DNA of 64,000 nt from Paenibacillus sp. FSL H8-0332 (GCF_037963835.1 NZ_CP150145.1:3782001-3846000); one strand, 5' to 3'. Positions 16,776-25,048 are shown, counted from the first letter of the stretch. The notes: generated from the sequence alone by a model not told the origin. Translations and numbers: made by a program.

Positions 16776-17369
16776 TTTTCTCAATTCATCTAAAGTATTA
16801 AAGAGTTTCACAAAAGGTGGTTCCATCGTTCTTAGAGCGTAATCAAAATTTTTAAGCGAAAGGTTACCAGTTTGAATTCTAAATTTCTCTGTACTTCCGT
16901 AGACCTCCTTGCAAAATCGTTCAAACACCTTTCCTAATGACATTTCATATGCCGCTAGTTCTGATAAATTATGTGTCTCAATTTGACAGATTCTTTGAAA
17001 TCTCATTAAAAGACCGTATAGATAATGTAAAGCATATTGTTCATCTGGACTTAGTTTATCTTTCAAATTTGCTACATGATCAGCATATCTAGAATTATGA
17101 GATCCAAAACCCATATTCTTAATTGGCTCTGAATTAGACATGTAAACCATCTCTTTTAAAAGACTTAATATGTCATTATAGATGATTCCAGCGCTCAATT
17201 TCAGATTCCTCATCTCAATTAATTGTGCCTCTTCTCGTTGCAACTTGATATTACTCTTCGTTGCCCATAGCCCCCCTATAATGCTACCCAATGCGCCAAA
17301 AATCGCCCCGACTACGCCACTCAATAAAACATCCCAGTTCAATCCACTCAACCATTCAAGAAAATTCAT
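16773..17369 (-). CDS. Single-pass membrane protein of unknown function
   Basis: 198 aa, starting MNFLEWLSGLNWDVLLSG after GAGGGGACCGG; a longer frame upstream lacks a ribosome binding site. One Gly-rich transmembrane helix (VLLSGVVGAIFGALGSIIGG, about 14-34) is followed by a basic stretch and a largely helical cytoplasmic domain with a probable coiled coil (NIKLQREEAQLIEMRNLKLS). The pattern, a short N-terminal anchor plus an alpha-helical domain, is common among uncharacterised proteins of defence islands and prophages. No named family recognised. AT-rich, between terS and terL remnants. Confidence 0.6.
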   Translation of the reverse strand: MNFLEWLSGLNWDVLLSGVVGAIFGALGSIIGGLWATKSNIKLQREEAQLIEMRNLKLSAGIIYNDILSLLKEMVYMSNSEPIKNMGFGSHNSRYADHVANLKDKLSPDEQYALHYLYGLLMRFQRICQIETHNLSELAAYEMSLGKVFERFCKEVYGSTEKFRIQTGNLSLKNFDYALRTMEPPFVKLFNTLDELRK

Positions 17370-17626
17370 TTTTCCGGTCCCCTCACTATACAGTCTGAAC
17401 GCTTCATCTTCCAGTATCAGACAACTTGTGATAGTGGTCAAGGATGAAAACTGCTCTCTGATTCCCTTGCCTTTGAGTTGAGTTGGTTTTTCATCTTCGG
17501 TTAGGCGAAAATGCAGCAGGAGACGGAGAGGACCTTCCCGTACTGCTCTTTTCTACCCTTCAACACAAACACATGTTCCTGAATAAAATCCCTGAGAACA
17601 GCTCACAGAAGGTCACATAAGAGCAC

Positions 17627-17651
17627 AAAAAAGCACCCGCTTTGGGCGCTT
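17627..17651 (-). terminator. Terminator overlapping the stop of the 240-aa gene
   Basis: Stem AAGCGCCC / GGGTGCTT (one wobble), with six T on the minus strand side. Confidence 0.65.
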
Positions 17652-18372
17652 AAAGTCCTTTGAATGTTTCAGTCTGTCGTAGATTTTCCTTTAGAAGATT
17701 AATCTGCGAGTTGTATTCACTCATTATCATATTGAACTTTGGTACTGAGTCAAAAAACGGTTGTTCTTTATTGATATAACCAATCACATTGAGAAATTTA
17801 AAACATATGTCGGCAGTACACCATATTTTGAAATTAGTTAAATCCTTAGTTGTTGTGTCAAAAAAATTAAATCTTACCTTGCCGTCCTCTTGAAAATCCA
17901 CATTAAATACTGATGGAAGTATATTCCCATGCGTCGAGTACTTGTTGAGAGTATCTTTCTGAAATTTCACGGCTTGGTTGTATTCGGGATAAGCCTTCGG
18001 CATCCATTTATATGCCTTCCTCAAAGCATCTTTTGGCAACACGGTACCATCTGCTTTTATTTCGTGATAACAATCTTCGTTTTTCTCATGTGTGCTATAT
18101 ACCGCCAAAGTCGCTGATTCTAATGTATATCTCATCATCATACTTGTTTGAATATCATGCTGGCGCACTGCTGACATCAACGCTAACAGAGCACTCTTCT
18201 GCACCTGAGATAAAAAAGCTGCAAAAATCCAAAAATCCGGATCTATTTTTCCGCTAAACTTCCACAGAAACATAACGATACTATTAGCAACTTTAAAATA
18301 ATCTCCATATTCATACTCAGCAATGTGGATCATCCTAGCTTCTGCACCAGTTAGATCATGAATAGAAAACAT
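17650..18372 (-). CDS. Unknown 240-aa protein of the phage-remnant cargo
   Basis: Starts MFSIHDLTGAEARMIHIA seven bases after GGGAGG. It is helical and soluble, with many aromatic residues (AEYEYGDYFKVANSIVMFLW, FWIFAAFLSQVQKSALLALM). RQHDIQTSMMMRYTLESATL and CYHEIKADGTVLPKDALRKAY are followed by HGNILPSVFNVDF. This layout resembles the many HEPN- or abortive-infection-like helical proteins of mobile DNA, but no catalytic motif is clear to me. It has its own terminator and no operon partner; the membrane-protein gene is about 280 bp downstream. Confidence 0.58.
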   Translation of the reverse strand: MFSIHDLTGAEARMIHIAEYEYGDYFKVANSIVMFLWKFSGKIDPDFWIFAAFLSQVQKSALLALMSAVRQHDIQTSMMMRYTLESATLAVYSTHEKNEDCYHEIKADGTVLPKDALRKAYKWMPKAYPEYNQAVKFQKDTLNKYSTHGNILPSVFNVDFQEDGKVRFNFFDTTTKDLTNFKIWCTADICFKFLNVIGYINKEQPFFDSVPKFNMIMSEYNSQINLLKENLRQTETFKGL

Positions 18373-18446
18373 GTGCCACCTCCCAATCATCAAAATTCGA
18401 CGTTTAGGGAGTTTTTACCTTCTAACATTTCACCCTGCCAAAAAAA

Positions 18447-18545
18447 CTATGATAATCCTTCCCAACGCCCCCATATGCGGCCTTTACACTTAGCTGGCTG
18501 CTTCAGCGGATCTTTCAACCGCTGCTGATGTTGCTTCTTCTTCAT
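18447..18545 (-). CDS. Possible 32-aa basic peptide
   Basis: Starts MKKKQHQQRLKDPLKQPAKC and ends KGRIWGRWEGLS, preceded by GGGGGAATTATT. It is highly basic with two tryptophans and one cysteine. It may be a tiny phage-encoded peptide; no homologue is known to me. The main support is the ribosome binding site and the unbroken frame. Confidence 0.3.
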   Translation of the reverse strand: MKKKQHQQRLKDPLKQPAKCKGRIWGRWEGLS

Positions 18546-18560
18546 AATAATTCCCCCAAT

Positions 18561-18590
18561 AAAAAAAGCCGCCCAGTAATGAGCGACTTC
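18561..18590 (-). terminator. Hairpin terminator without an intact upstream gene
   Basis: About ten base pairs including two wobbles (AAGTCGCTCA / TGGGCGGCTT), then seven T on the minus strand. The approximately 270 bp upstream to the Mrr fragment hold no gene I can support, so this may be the end of a lost gene. Confidence 0.55.
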
Positions 18591-18856
18591 GGAATATGTA
18601 TACAGTTACTATGTGTGCTGGTAGCCTGGCCAGATCGGTGGCGTCCGCTCCGCACCCGCAGCAAATGTGCTGCGCTCTTTGCTTAAAATCTTTACAGACT
18701 TTGTATCAAAGGAGGACAAGACCATTTTACAGAGCCGGCGAAATAAGAGTCATAACCACCAACAGTGAATTGAGGACTTGATCACACCAATTTACAGATT
18801 ATGCTTTAAATTGCTCACTGTTTCGTTCAGGCACTCGTCTTAGCATTATCAGCTTT

Positions 18857-19152
18857 TTAAGCAGCCATCATCTTTTCTCTCATTTGAAGGAGCATTTCGA
18901 TAAGTTCTTCACGACCGATGAGACGCACATTATTTGACTTTGCAAGTTTGTAAGCTTGTTCAGTATAATCTCTGTTAGTAACAACCCAAGCAGCTGAAGC
19001 GCCGTAATGCGAAACTGTCCCTCGTACCTCCTGTACTGCTTTCAGACCAACATTCTTACTGTAGCGTTTAGCCTGAACGACAATTCGTTTCCCGTCTTTG
19101 GAAAGAACCAAATCTGCACCATAGTCACCAGCAGCCTTTGTAACCTCCGCTA
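18857..19152 (-). pseudogene. Truncated Mrr-type restriction endonuclease
   Basis: The remaining frame reads AEVTKAAGDYGADLVLSKDG, then KRIVVQAKRYSKNVGLKAVQ and AAWVVTNRDYTEQAYKLAKS, the core of the Mrr catalytic domain with D...QxK. The N-terminal part, usually membrane helices or a first helix of the fold, is missing: homology starts within a dozen bases of the stop codon of the NPCBM gene. No start codon with a ribosome binding site lies at the right place. The first catalytic aspartate (GDYGAD) and QAK are intact, but truncation argues for loss of function. Confidence 0.75.
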
Positions 19153-19890
19153 TTAAAAAAGCTTAGCTTCTACAAAGTCTATCATGGTTGAACTTTTATA
19201 ATCTTCTCCTAAAGTTGTGAACTCAATTCTTAATTTAAGTACACCAGACATATCCAAATTGATTTCTTTTGGCAAATCTCCACCTAACATTTCAGATGAA
19301 TAGTATACTTCCTTCCCATCCGCAATAAATTTAACTGTTCCTGGATTAGCACTATCTTTGGAATGATCATCAATACCAATATATCCAGTGAGCTTTTTGT
19401 ACTTACCATTTAAGTTGTATTCGATAGATCCGAGGCCCTTATTGGACATAAAAAACCTATTTTCCAAGCCTATGCCGTGTAAATACTTATTATCACTGAT
19501 ACTGAATTCACCGCTATACGCTTTTGTTGGATCTCCAACCTCAACCCATTTGTCAAAATGGAATACAGCAGCATCTTTGTCTGTACGAGCATAAGAAATA
19601 TCAGATAAGTACTTAAATGTCCCTTCTTTCTTTCCAACCCAAGCTGTTTTGCTCTTACCATCATAGGTAAAATCTTTACCTGAATTTTTAGCAAAAGAAC
19701 TTGCTGAGACGTACAATTGTCCGTTATAGATAATTGATTGTGAGGATTGTTTCTCAACGCCATTAAACATGTACTTTATATTCTCCAGTACAACGTTCAA
19801 CTTAACATTTGTTCCGGCATACACTGTAGAACCTGCTACCAATGAACCAATTGTAAGTCCAACCATTAATCCTTTAAACTTATCCTTCAT
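19153..19890 (-). CDS. Secreted protein with copper-amine-oxidase-like stalk domain and NPCBM domain
   Basis: 245 aa with signal peptide (MKDKFKGLMVGLTIGSLVAG, cleavage near VYA). Residues about 30-90 (NVVLENIKYMFNGVEKQSS, YNGQLYVSASSFAKNSGKDF) match the repeat domain first named in copper amine oxidase and very common in Paenibacillus surface proteins. The C-terminal half (HGIGLENRFFMSNKGLGSIE, KKLTGYIGIDDHSKDSANPG, TVKFIADGKEVYYSSEML) is an NPCBM/NEW2 carbohydrate-binding module. It likely binds cell-surface or environmental polysaccharide. It lies between phage packaging remnants, an odd setting that suggests a later insertion. Confidence 0.82.
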   Translation of the reverse strand: MKDKFKGLMVGLTIGSLVAGSTVYAGTNVKLNVVLENIKYMFNGVEKQSSQSIIYNGQLYVSASSFAKNSGKDFTYDGKSKTAWVGKKEGTFKYLSDISYARTDKDAAVFHFDKWVEVGDPTKAYSGEFSISDNKYLHGIGLENRFFMSNKGLGSIEYNLNGKYKKLTGYIGIDDHSKDSANPGTVKFIADGKEVYYSSEMLGGDLPKEINLDMSGVLKLRIEFTTLGEDYKSSTMIDFVEAKLF

Positions 19891-20129
19891 TATGCTACTC
19901 TCCTATGAATCAGTATGTATTTCCTAAAACATGGATTCGACAAAAAAACACCTATTCCTTTCAAATAATTCAGGGAATTTTTGAAGATTCATCATAAACG
20001 AAAAAGCGAGAGAAGGTACGCCCCGGTAAAGCGCCGCAGGTGCGGCCGTGCGCGTCACTCTCGCCTGATTTCCAAAGTACAAATATATCATGCTGTAACC
20101 CTAATGAACGGCCATTGTGCGGTCAATTT

Positions 20130-20231
20130 ATTTGGGGTCGCCGTATTACGCATGTCAAGGACAAGGACGATGTTACGAAGGTCCTGACTAAGAAAAAACC
20201 GGGAATGTTCGGAACGGAGCAAGAACGTTGA
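20130..20231 (+). other. Inverted segment of terS
   Basis: Read on the plus strand this encodes WGRRITHVKDKDDVTKVLTK and KKPGMFGTEQE, which is the middle of phage small terminases of this type, in the orientation opposite to the rest of terS. It marks a local inversion of about 100 bp. The exact breakpoints cannot be set by eye. Confidence 0.7.
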
Positions 20232-20599
20232 TATAGACTAAGCATGTTCTCCCAGATCATATCTGCCGGGCTCATGGTTTCAACAATCTCACGGATCTCC
20301 ATATATTCGGGGTCCTGAGGCATGAACTTGCTGAAGAATCCGTGCTTTAGCGCCTTCTGATTCTCTTCAGGCCCGCCCTTACCACCTTTGTTCCCTTTCG
20401 CATTTATATTTCCTTTTGGCGCACCTCGACGCCCTGCTGTCTCAGGAATGTCTTTCCATTTTACGGTACTTTTCCATTTGCGGACTAGTGATGGGCTGAC
20501 CCCTAAATCCTTCGCTATTTCGCTCGGTTTCCTCTGCCATCCACTCTTCAGCCATATCTTCAGCGCCTTTTCACGATCCGGGCTTTTCTCCCTTGTCAA
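20130..20599 (-). pseudogene. Phage terminase small subunit, broken by an internal inversion
   Basis: DNA-recognition subunit of the packaging motor. The start MTREKSPDREKALKIWLKSG, the helix-turn-helix (PSEIAKDLGVSPSLVRKWKS) and the typical RRGAPKGNINAKGNKGG ... ALKHGFFSKF ... PADMIWENMLSLY are all present. After MLSLY the minus-strand frame becomes unrelated, while the expected next segment (HVKDKDDVTKVLTKKKPGMF, GTEQE) is encoded on the opposite strand directly adjacent. The remainder of the gene is absent. Confidence 0.82.
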
Positions 20600-20679
20600 C
20601 TATCCTCACCTCGGCCCTACTACATATTTGAGTTGGATTCACTTTTCAAAGGTCTAAATAGGTCAAACGTTACTAATGA

Positions 20680-20707
20680 AAATAAGCCTCAGATTGAACT
20701 CAGGCTT
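20680..20707 (-). terminator. Hairpin terminator after the integrase-like gene
   Basis: Stem AAGCCTGAG / CTGAGGCTT with one mismatch, followed by ATTTTC on the minus strand. Confidence 0.5.
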
Positions 20708-20861
20708 GGGCTGCTTGCTGTATTCTACTAATATTTGTTAATTGAATTCACTTTAATATATATTGTATGTTATTCGTAAAGTACGGATTTTCATTGATGT
20801 GATTTGTTTTGTTCTTTACTCCCTCAAATGAATTCATCATGACCCTATTGTAGTTCATTCG

Positions 20862-21413
20862 TTAGAGTTCAAAGTCCTCTAAAGCATCGTCTAGGGTATC
20901 CTGTAGTAGCCCTACATACCTCAGAGTCACCTTTTCCTCCGAATGATTGAAGTGATCCATTAGTAACGCTATGTCCTTCGTTTCAAGGTACAATCTCTAA
21001 CCGAATGTCTTTCTCATGGAGTGAGTACCGAACTCTTCGAGATTAAGTTCTTTGGCGGCGCCTCTAATGATTTTGTACGCCATGTTTGGCGTGATCGGAT
21101 ATGCTTTACCTCTTTTACGCTTCCTGCTGGGAAATAAATATTCAAAATCGGCTTTGTCTTTGATGTAGGCATCTAGTGCTTTCCGAAGTGATTTTCGAAT
21201 AAGCACACTCTTTATTTTCTTGGTCTTTTTTTCGGTTATCGTTATGTGCGTCCCTTTAACATCGCGGACTGTCAGGGGAAGAATGTCTGAAATACGAAAG
21301 CCTGTGTTAATTCCAACAAAAAACATGATGAAGTCACGGACGTTCTTGAAATACAAGTACTTCTTCATAGCATCTAATTTTTGGGGATCTCGTATTGGTT
21401 GTACGAATTTCAT
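20862..21413 (-). pseudogene. Short tyrosine recombinase, interrupted by a nonsense codon
   Basis: A phage-type site-specific recombinase without the N-terminal DNA-binding domain. The catalytic set is readable: Arg in NTGFRISDIL, Lys in ITEKKTKKIK, HSMRKTFG (HxxR), His in MDHFNHSEEK and the nucleophile Tyr in VTLRYVGL. A TAG codon immediately after KTFG, where relatives have Tyr or a similar residue, splits the frame; 45 further codons stay in phase to a TAA. The product would lack the catalytic tyrosine. Such short recombinases commonly precede terS in Bacillus and Paenibacillus prophages, which fits the order here. Confidence 0.85.
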
Positions 21414-21457
21414 TTCATCACCTCCAATATAGAGTTAAGGAAAACTTTCCTGAGCAA

Positions 21458-21483
21458 AATAAAAAGCGCCTCGAAGGGCGCTC
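21458..21483 (-). terminator. Terminator of the 52-aa gene
   Basis: Stem AGCGCC / GGCGCT with T-run on the minus strand side, about 50 bp past the stop. Confidence 0.75.
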
Positions 21484-21530
21484 ACGATGTAAATGAATAT
21501 TTTGTTTTATTACCTAGCATTCGATTGTAA

Positions 21531-21689
21531 TTATTGCATGTTATCTTTTATAGCTTTCACAGCATACTTCAAATCTTCAAGTTCGGAAACAATCTTGTAC
21601 GTTTTTTCTGCAGCAGGTTCAATATTATCAAGCTTATTGTAAATTTTCCCTAAAAGATTAATCATAGTATTTGCCTGTTCCTCTGTCAT
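21531..21689 (-). CDS. Small coiled-coil protein (52 aa)
   Basis: Starts MTEEQANTMINLLGKIYNKL eight bases after AAAGAGG and ends LEDLKYAVKAIKDNMQ. It is one long amphipathic helix, acidic and soluble. It has its own terminator. It sits in phage-derived DNA and may be a small phage protein; no family recognised. Confidence 0.55.
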   Translation of the reverse strand: MTEEQANTMINLLGKIYNKLDNIEPAAEKTYKIVSELEDLKYAVKAIKDNMQ

Positions 21690-21749
21690 AGTTATCACCT
21701 CTTTAAGATCTATTATCTTCTGAGAAGAACACTTGTGAATGTGCTTTAT

Positions 21750-21846
21750 ATCATAAAAACAGCCGATGGTGCTTGAGCGTAGAACTCTTATCAAGAGTTC
21801 CTCGTAGCACTACCCCCTTTAGAAGGCCATCGACTGTTTTTATGAT
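21750..21846. repeat. 97-bp structured inverted repeat
   Basis: Outer arms of 20 bp (ATCATAAAAACAGCCGATGG and its complement with one mismatch) enclose a second stem (TGCT / AGCA) and an inner hairpin GAACTCTTATCAAGAGTTC. Each strand ends in TTTTTATGAT, so it can also terminate in either direction. It could be a miniature inverted-repeat element or a structured RNA. Confidence 0.55.
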
Positions 21847-22121
21847 GTCCAGAACTTATTAGTTCATCTGGACGGATTCGTTCTCGATCCATATCTTTAG
21901 CCGCTGAGATCACGGTCGCCAGGAAGTGGTAGGCATGAGCTGCGGGGTGATATGCCCGTCACAGATTACCGCAACCAGATATGGAATAGTAAGAAAGCTC
22001 TCGCCTCAGTATCTTTATTATATTTGGGACTCATGCTGGTACACTTCGGAATTCACACCATATTATGTTGTTGGGCAAAAAACTTCTCCAGTTATCTACT
22101 CGTCGCAGTTGTTGAGTTATC

Positions 22122-22356
22122 TTAGTCGATTTCACCATCTTTGATCCTGCCCCGTCCATAATCGATTGTTACGAAGTCTAAATCACCCTGAATATCAGCG
22201 TATTCGCCAGTGAAGCAATGGCGTAGTCTTTAGTCTGTTGATAGAGCATGTAACTTAATTTCTTCAAGCAAGATAAGGTCACGGAAGTGTGCAAAGCACT
22301 TCAGACTTCTACACTCACAAATATGGTAACCTTGTGATAATGTCCTCTTTTATCAT
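22122..22356 (-). pseudogene. Decayed small phage-type gene
   Basis: A strong site (GAGGGGGAGTT) precedes MIKEDIIT; after a frameshift the frame continues GYHICECRSLKCFAHFRDLI and LLEEIKLHALSTD, then a TAA codon, then RLRHCFTGEYADIQGDLDFV and TIDYGRGRIKDGEID. One frameshift and one nonsense codon suffice to explain its loss. The CxC...C pattern suggests metal binding. Not identified. A second degraded stretch on the same strand (HPAAHAYHFLATVISAAKDM) lies at about 21.87-21.98 kb. Confidence 0.45.
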
Positions 22357-22383
22357 AACTCCCCCTCAACTTCCCACAAATAC

Positions 22384-22416
22384 AAAAAAGCCCCCAGCGC
22401 GTATAGCGCCAGGGGC
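22384..22416 (-). terminator. Terminator of glnA
   Basis: Stem AGCCCCTGGCGC / GCGCTGGGGGCT, followed by six T on the minus strand, 10 bp past the glnA stop. Confidence 0.9.
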
Positions 22417-22425
22417 TGCTGTATC

Positions 22426-23754
22426 CTAGTAAAGCGTCATGTACTGATCTCTTTCCCACTCGTGGACCTGGGTTCTATAGATATCCCATTCGATTTCCTT
22501 CAGCTCGTAGAAGTGGGCCAGGGCATGTTCGCCGAGGGCTTCGGTGATCACGTGGCTGCGGATCATTTCGTTCAGGGCTTCCTTCAGATCGGACGGCAGG
22601 CTTGGGATGCCTTCTTCAATCCGCTCTTCTTCGGACATGACATAGATGTTACGGTCAATCGGCGCTGGAAGATCCAGCTTACGCTTGATTCCATCGAGAC
22701 CTGCCTTCAACATTACAGCCAGTGCAAGGTACGGGTTAGCCGCCGGGTCCGGATTACGAACCTCAACGCGTGTGCTAAGCCCTCTCGATGCCGGAATACG
22801 GATCATCGGGCTGCGATTGCTTGCAGACCATGCAACATAGCAAGGTGCTTCATAACCAGGAACCAGACGTTTGTAAGAGTTAACCGTCGGGTTGGTGATT
22901 GCAGCAAAAGCACGTGCATGCTTCAGAATCCCTGCCATGTAATAACGGGCTGTCTTGCTAAGACCCAGTTTATCGCTCTCATCGTAGAACATATTCTCGC
23001 TGCCATTGAACAGGGATTGGTGGGCGTGCATACCCGATCCGTTCATGCCGAACAAAGGCTTAGGCATAAAGGTTGCATGCAGGCCGTGATGACGGGCTAT
23101 CGTCTTCACGACAAGCTTAAAGGTCTGAATCTGATCCGCTGCCTTGATGGCATCGGCGTATTTGAAGTCAATCTCATGCTGGCCGGAAGCCACTTCATGG
23201 TGGGAAGCTTCAACCTCAAAGCCCATTTCCTCCAATGTCAATACGATCTCACGACGGCAGTTCTCCCCAAGATCCATCGGCGCCAAATCGAAATATCCAC
23301 CCTGGTCATTCAGCTCAGTGGTCGGATTGCCCTTCTCATCAGTTCTGAACAGGAAGAATTCCGGCTCAGGTCCAACGTTCATAGCAGTGAAGCCCATTTC
23401 TTCCGCTTCCTGCAGACAACGTTTGAGGATACCGCGCGGATCTCCGGCAAACGGTGTTCCGTCCGGCATGTACACATCACAAATCAAACGTGCTACACGG
23501 CTGTCTGTCACCCAAGGGAAGATTACCCAAGTGCTCAGGTCCGGAAACAGATACATGTCGGATTCTTCAATCCGCACATAACCTTCGATGGAAGAGCCAT
23601 CGAACATCATTTTATTGTCGAGTGCTTTTTCAAGCTGGCTTACTGGAATCTCAACATTCTTGATCGTTCCCAGCAAATCGGTGAATTGCAGGCGAATAAA
23701 CCGGACGTTCTCGTCCTTGGAAATGCGCAGAATATCCTCTTTAGTAAAGCTCAC
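22426..23754 (-). CDS. glnA: Glutamine synthetase type I
   Basis: Makes glutamine from glutamate, ammonia and ATP in the cytoplasm. 442 aa, the GSI-alpha length without the adenylylation insertion. Signatures: [20 protein letters not shown] near residue 50, [10 protein letters not shown], the ATP-site [20 protein letters not shown], and [13 protein letters not shown]. Bacillus-type enzymes also bind GlnR and TnrA when feedback-inhibited, so it is likely a regulator as well. It is second in the glnRA operon, 29 bp after glnR, and ends at a strong terminator. Confidence 0.98.
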   Translation of the reverse strand: MSFTKEDILRISKDENVRFIRLQFTDLLGTIKNVEIPVSQLEKALDNKMMFDGSSIEGYVRIEESDMYLFPDLSTWVIFPWVTDSRVARLICDVYMPDGTPFAGDPRGILKRCLQEAEEMGFTAMNVGPEPEFFLFRTDEKGNPTTELNDQGGYFDLAPMDLGENCRREIVLTLEEMGFEVEASHHEVASGQHEIDFKYADAIKAADQIQTFKLVVKTIARHHGLHATFMPKPLFGMNGSGMHAHQSLFNGSENMFYDESDKLGLSKTARYYMAGILKHARAFAAITNPTVNSYKRLVPGYEAPCYVAWSASNRSPMIRIPASRGLSTRVEVRNPDPAANPYLALAVMLKAGLDGIKRKLDLPAPIDRNIYVMSEEERIEEGIPSLPSDLKEALNEMIRSHVITEALGEHALAHFYELKEIEWDIYRTQVHEWERDQYMTLY

Positions 23755-23783
23755 GTTACCCTCTCCCTTTCAACAGCTCTATA

Positions 23784-24194
23784 TTATTTATTAAAAAACC
23801 GGGATAGCTCACCTTGGATTAGAGACACTTGTCCCGGTCTTTTACCGGAAACCAGCTCCTGCTTCAGCAGACGGTGAAGCTGCGAATCAGACAACTCTCT
23901 ACGTCTCACCTCTGTGTCAGGGGTAATAACCGTAGCTTCTTCAGATTCCTTCGAGACAGGATTCATCACCTGCTTGATGCCGGCAATATTTACACCCTTC
24001 TCAATCAACGCCTTGATCTCAAGCAGACGTTCGACATCATTAAAAGAGAACAAACGCTGGTTGCCGGAGGTACGCGCAGGTACGATCAGGCTGTGCTGCT
24101 CATAATAACGAATTTGTCTGGCAGATAGATCAGTTAACTTCATTACGATTCCAATAGGGAATAATGCCATATTTCTGCGGATTTCATCACCCAT
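23784..24194 (-). CDS. glnR: MerR-family nitrogen repressor GlnR
   Basis: Represses glnRA under nitrogen excess. 136 aa: the winged helix reads LTDLSARQIRYYEQHSLIVP and RTSGNQRLFSFNDVERLLEI; residues about 80-110 form the dimer helix; the C-terminal tail (SLIQGELSRFF) is the autoinhibitory segment that glutamine-bound GlnA relieves in Bacillus. First gene of the glnRA operon, with a GlnR box in its own promoter. Confidence 0.96.
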   Translation of the reverse strand: MGDEIRRNMALFPIGIVMKLTDLSARQIRYYEQHSLIVPARTSGNQRLFSFNDVERLLEIKALIEKGVNIAGIKQVMNPVSKESEEATVITPDTEVRRRELSDSQLHRLLKQELVSGKRPGQVSLIQGELSRFFNK

Positions 24195-24231
24195 GACTCA
24201 TCCAACCTTCCAATGATCTTTTTCTCATCTC

Positions 24232-24282
24232 ATTGTACATTTCCTAATATGGCGTGTCAATGGTATGTGAGTTTTTCTCACA
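24232..24282 (-). promoter_or_regulatory. glnRA promoter with GlnR operator
   Basis: On the minus strand: operator TGTGAGAAAAACTCACA (24266-24282), a perfect fit to TGTNA-N7-TNACA, then TTGACA (24255-24260), 17 bp, TACAAT (24232-24237). The operator lies immediately upstream of the -35 element, at about -41 to -58, as in B. subtilis glnRA. Autorepression by GlnR is expected. Confidence 0.92.
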
Positions 24283-24454
24283 GGATTTCTTTCACCCATT
24301 GTGAGATTAAGAGATCAAAGTGCCAGATGCATGGGATCAGGCTCCCCGAAGTATATCACATAGAGCAATCCTCACGCAAAATCACAGGCTGCTGCAAAGG
24401 CTGCGGCAAGCCTGTATTCGACATCACAGTCCCGTTATCCCGCTTCATGTCATG

Positions 24455-24988
24455 TTATGCTTCAATGACCCATTCCCCTTCTCCCGCCGGCGTCTCGAAT
24501 CCGTTCAGGAAACGGGTCAGAATCTCCTCGGTAATGGTGAATGCCGCATTGGCGTCAAAGCGAGCGCTGCGGATGCGGAGCCTTCGGCGCAGCTCTTCCG
24601 GCTCTACCTTCAGGTGAACCAAAACCCACTGCCCGCCGTGCTGCTCGATCAGCTGTTTGTATTCGTCGCGTCTTCGCTGCTGCCAGAAACTGAAATCAAC
24701 CACGACATGGCGCTTTCCGGCAAGCAGCTCTATTAGCTCCTTACGCAGCTTGCGTTCCGACTGCTCTTTGAAGGATTCATAAGCCTCTTCCGGGTAATCA
24801 AGGCCATAACGGCCATGGGTACTCCAGATATCCTCATCGATGGACAGCCGGGTGAATCCCTCCTGCTCCAGCTTGAGCGCAAAGGTCGTCTTGCCCGATC
24901 CCGCTACTCCACACATCATTACAGCAACCGGAGCTTCATTGTCCTGCTTTCTCTGGAGTAAGTTTTCAATAGCTGCTGCTTCCTGCAA
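24455..24988 (-). CDS. P-loop kinase-like ATPase
   Basis: 177 aa with Walker A GVAGSGKTT near residue 27, an early Asp-containing motif (LSIDEDIW), a second motif VVVDFSFWQQRRRDEYK and a lid-like Arg-rich helix (EPEELRRRLRIRSARF). This is the layout of small-molecule kinases and zeta-toxin-like phosphotransferases. The N-terminal MQEAAAIENLLQRKQ is an extra helix. Substrate unknown; no antitoxin-like partner is adjacent, so an ordinary metabolic or RNA-related kinase is more likely than a toxin. Confidence 0.75.
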   Translation of the reverse strand: MQEAAAIENLLQRKQDNEAPVAVMMCGVAGSGKTTFALKLEQEGFTRLSIDEDIWSTHGRYGLDYPEEAYESFKEQSERKLRKELIELLAGKRHVVVDFSFWQQRRRDEYKQLIEQHGGQWVLVHLKVEPEELRRRLRIRSARFDANAAFTITEEILTRFLNGFETPAGEGEWVIEA

Positions 24989-25048
24989 GGTCTACTCTCC
25001 TCTCCAAGCCTGACATATGAACATAACGGTTTCTATGCCGCACAGATG

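Noticed and set aside
20000..20080. tRNA- or attC-like folded element
   Set aside because: A 60-bp dyad is present but no cloverleaf, anticodon arm or integron core sites can be recognised.
22462..23877. 471-codon open frame on the plus strand
   Set aside because: It lies entirely opposite glnA and the end of glnR, has no ribosome site or family features, and is explained by the codon bias of glnA.
24455..24988. Zeta-toxin interpretation of the P-loop kinase
   Set aside because: The Walker A and kinase-like motifs fit, but there is no epsilon-antitoxin-like neighbour and the gene lies in a conserved chromosomal setting.
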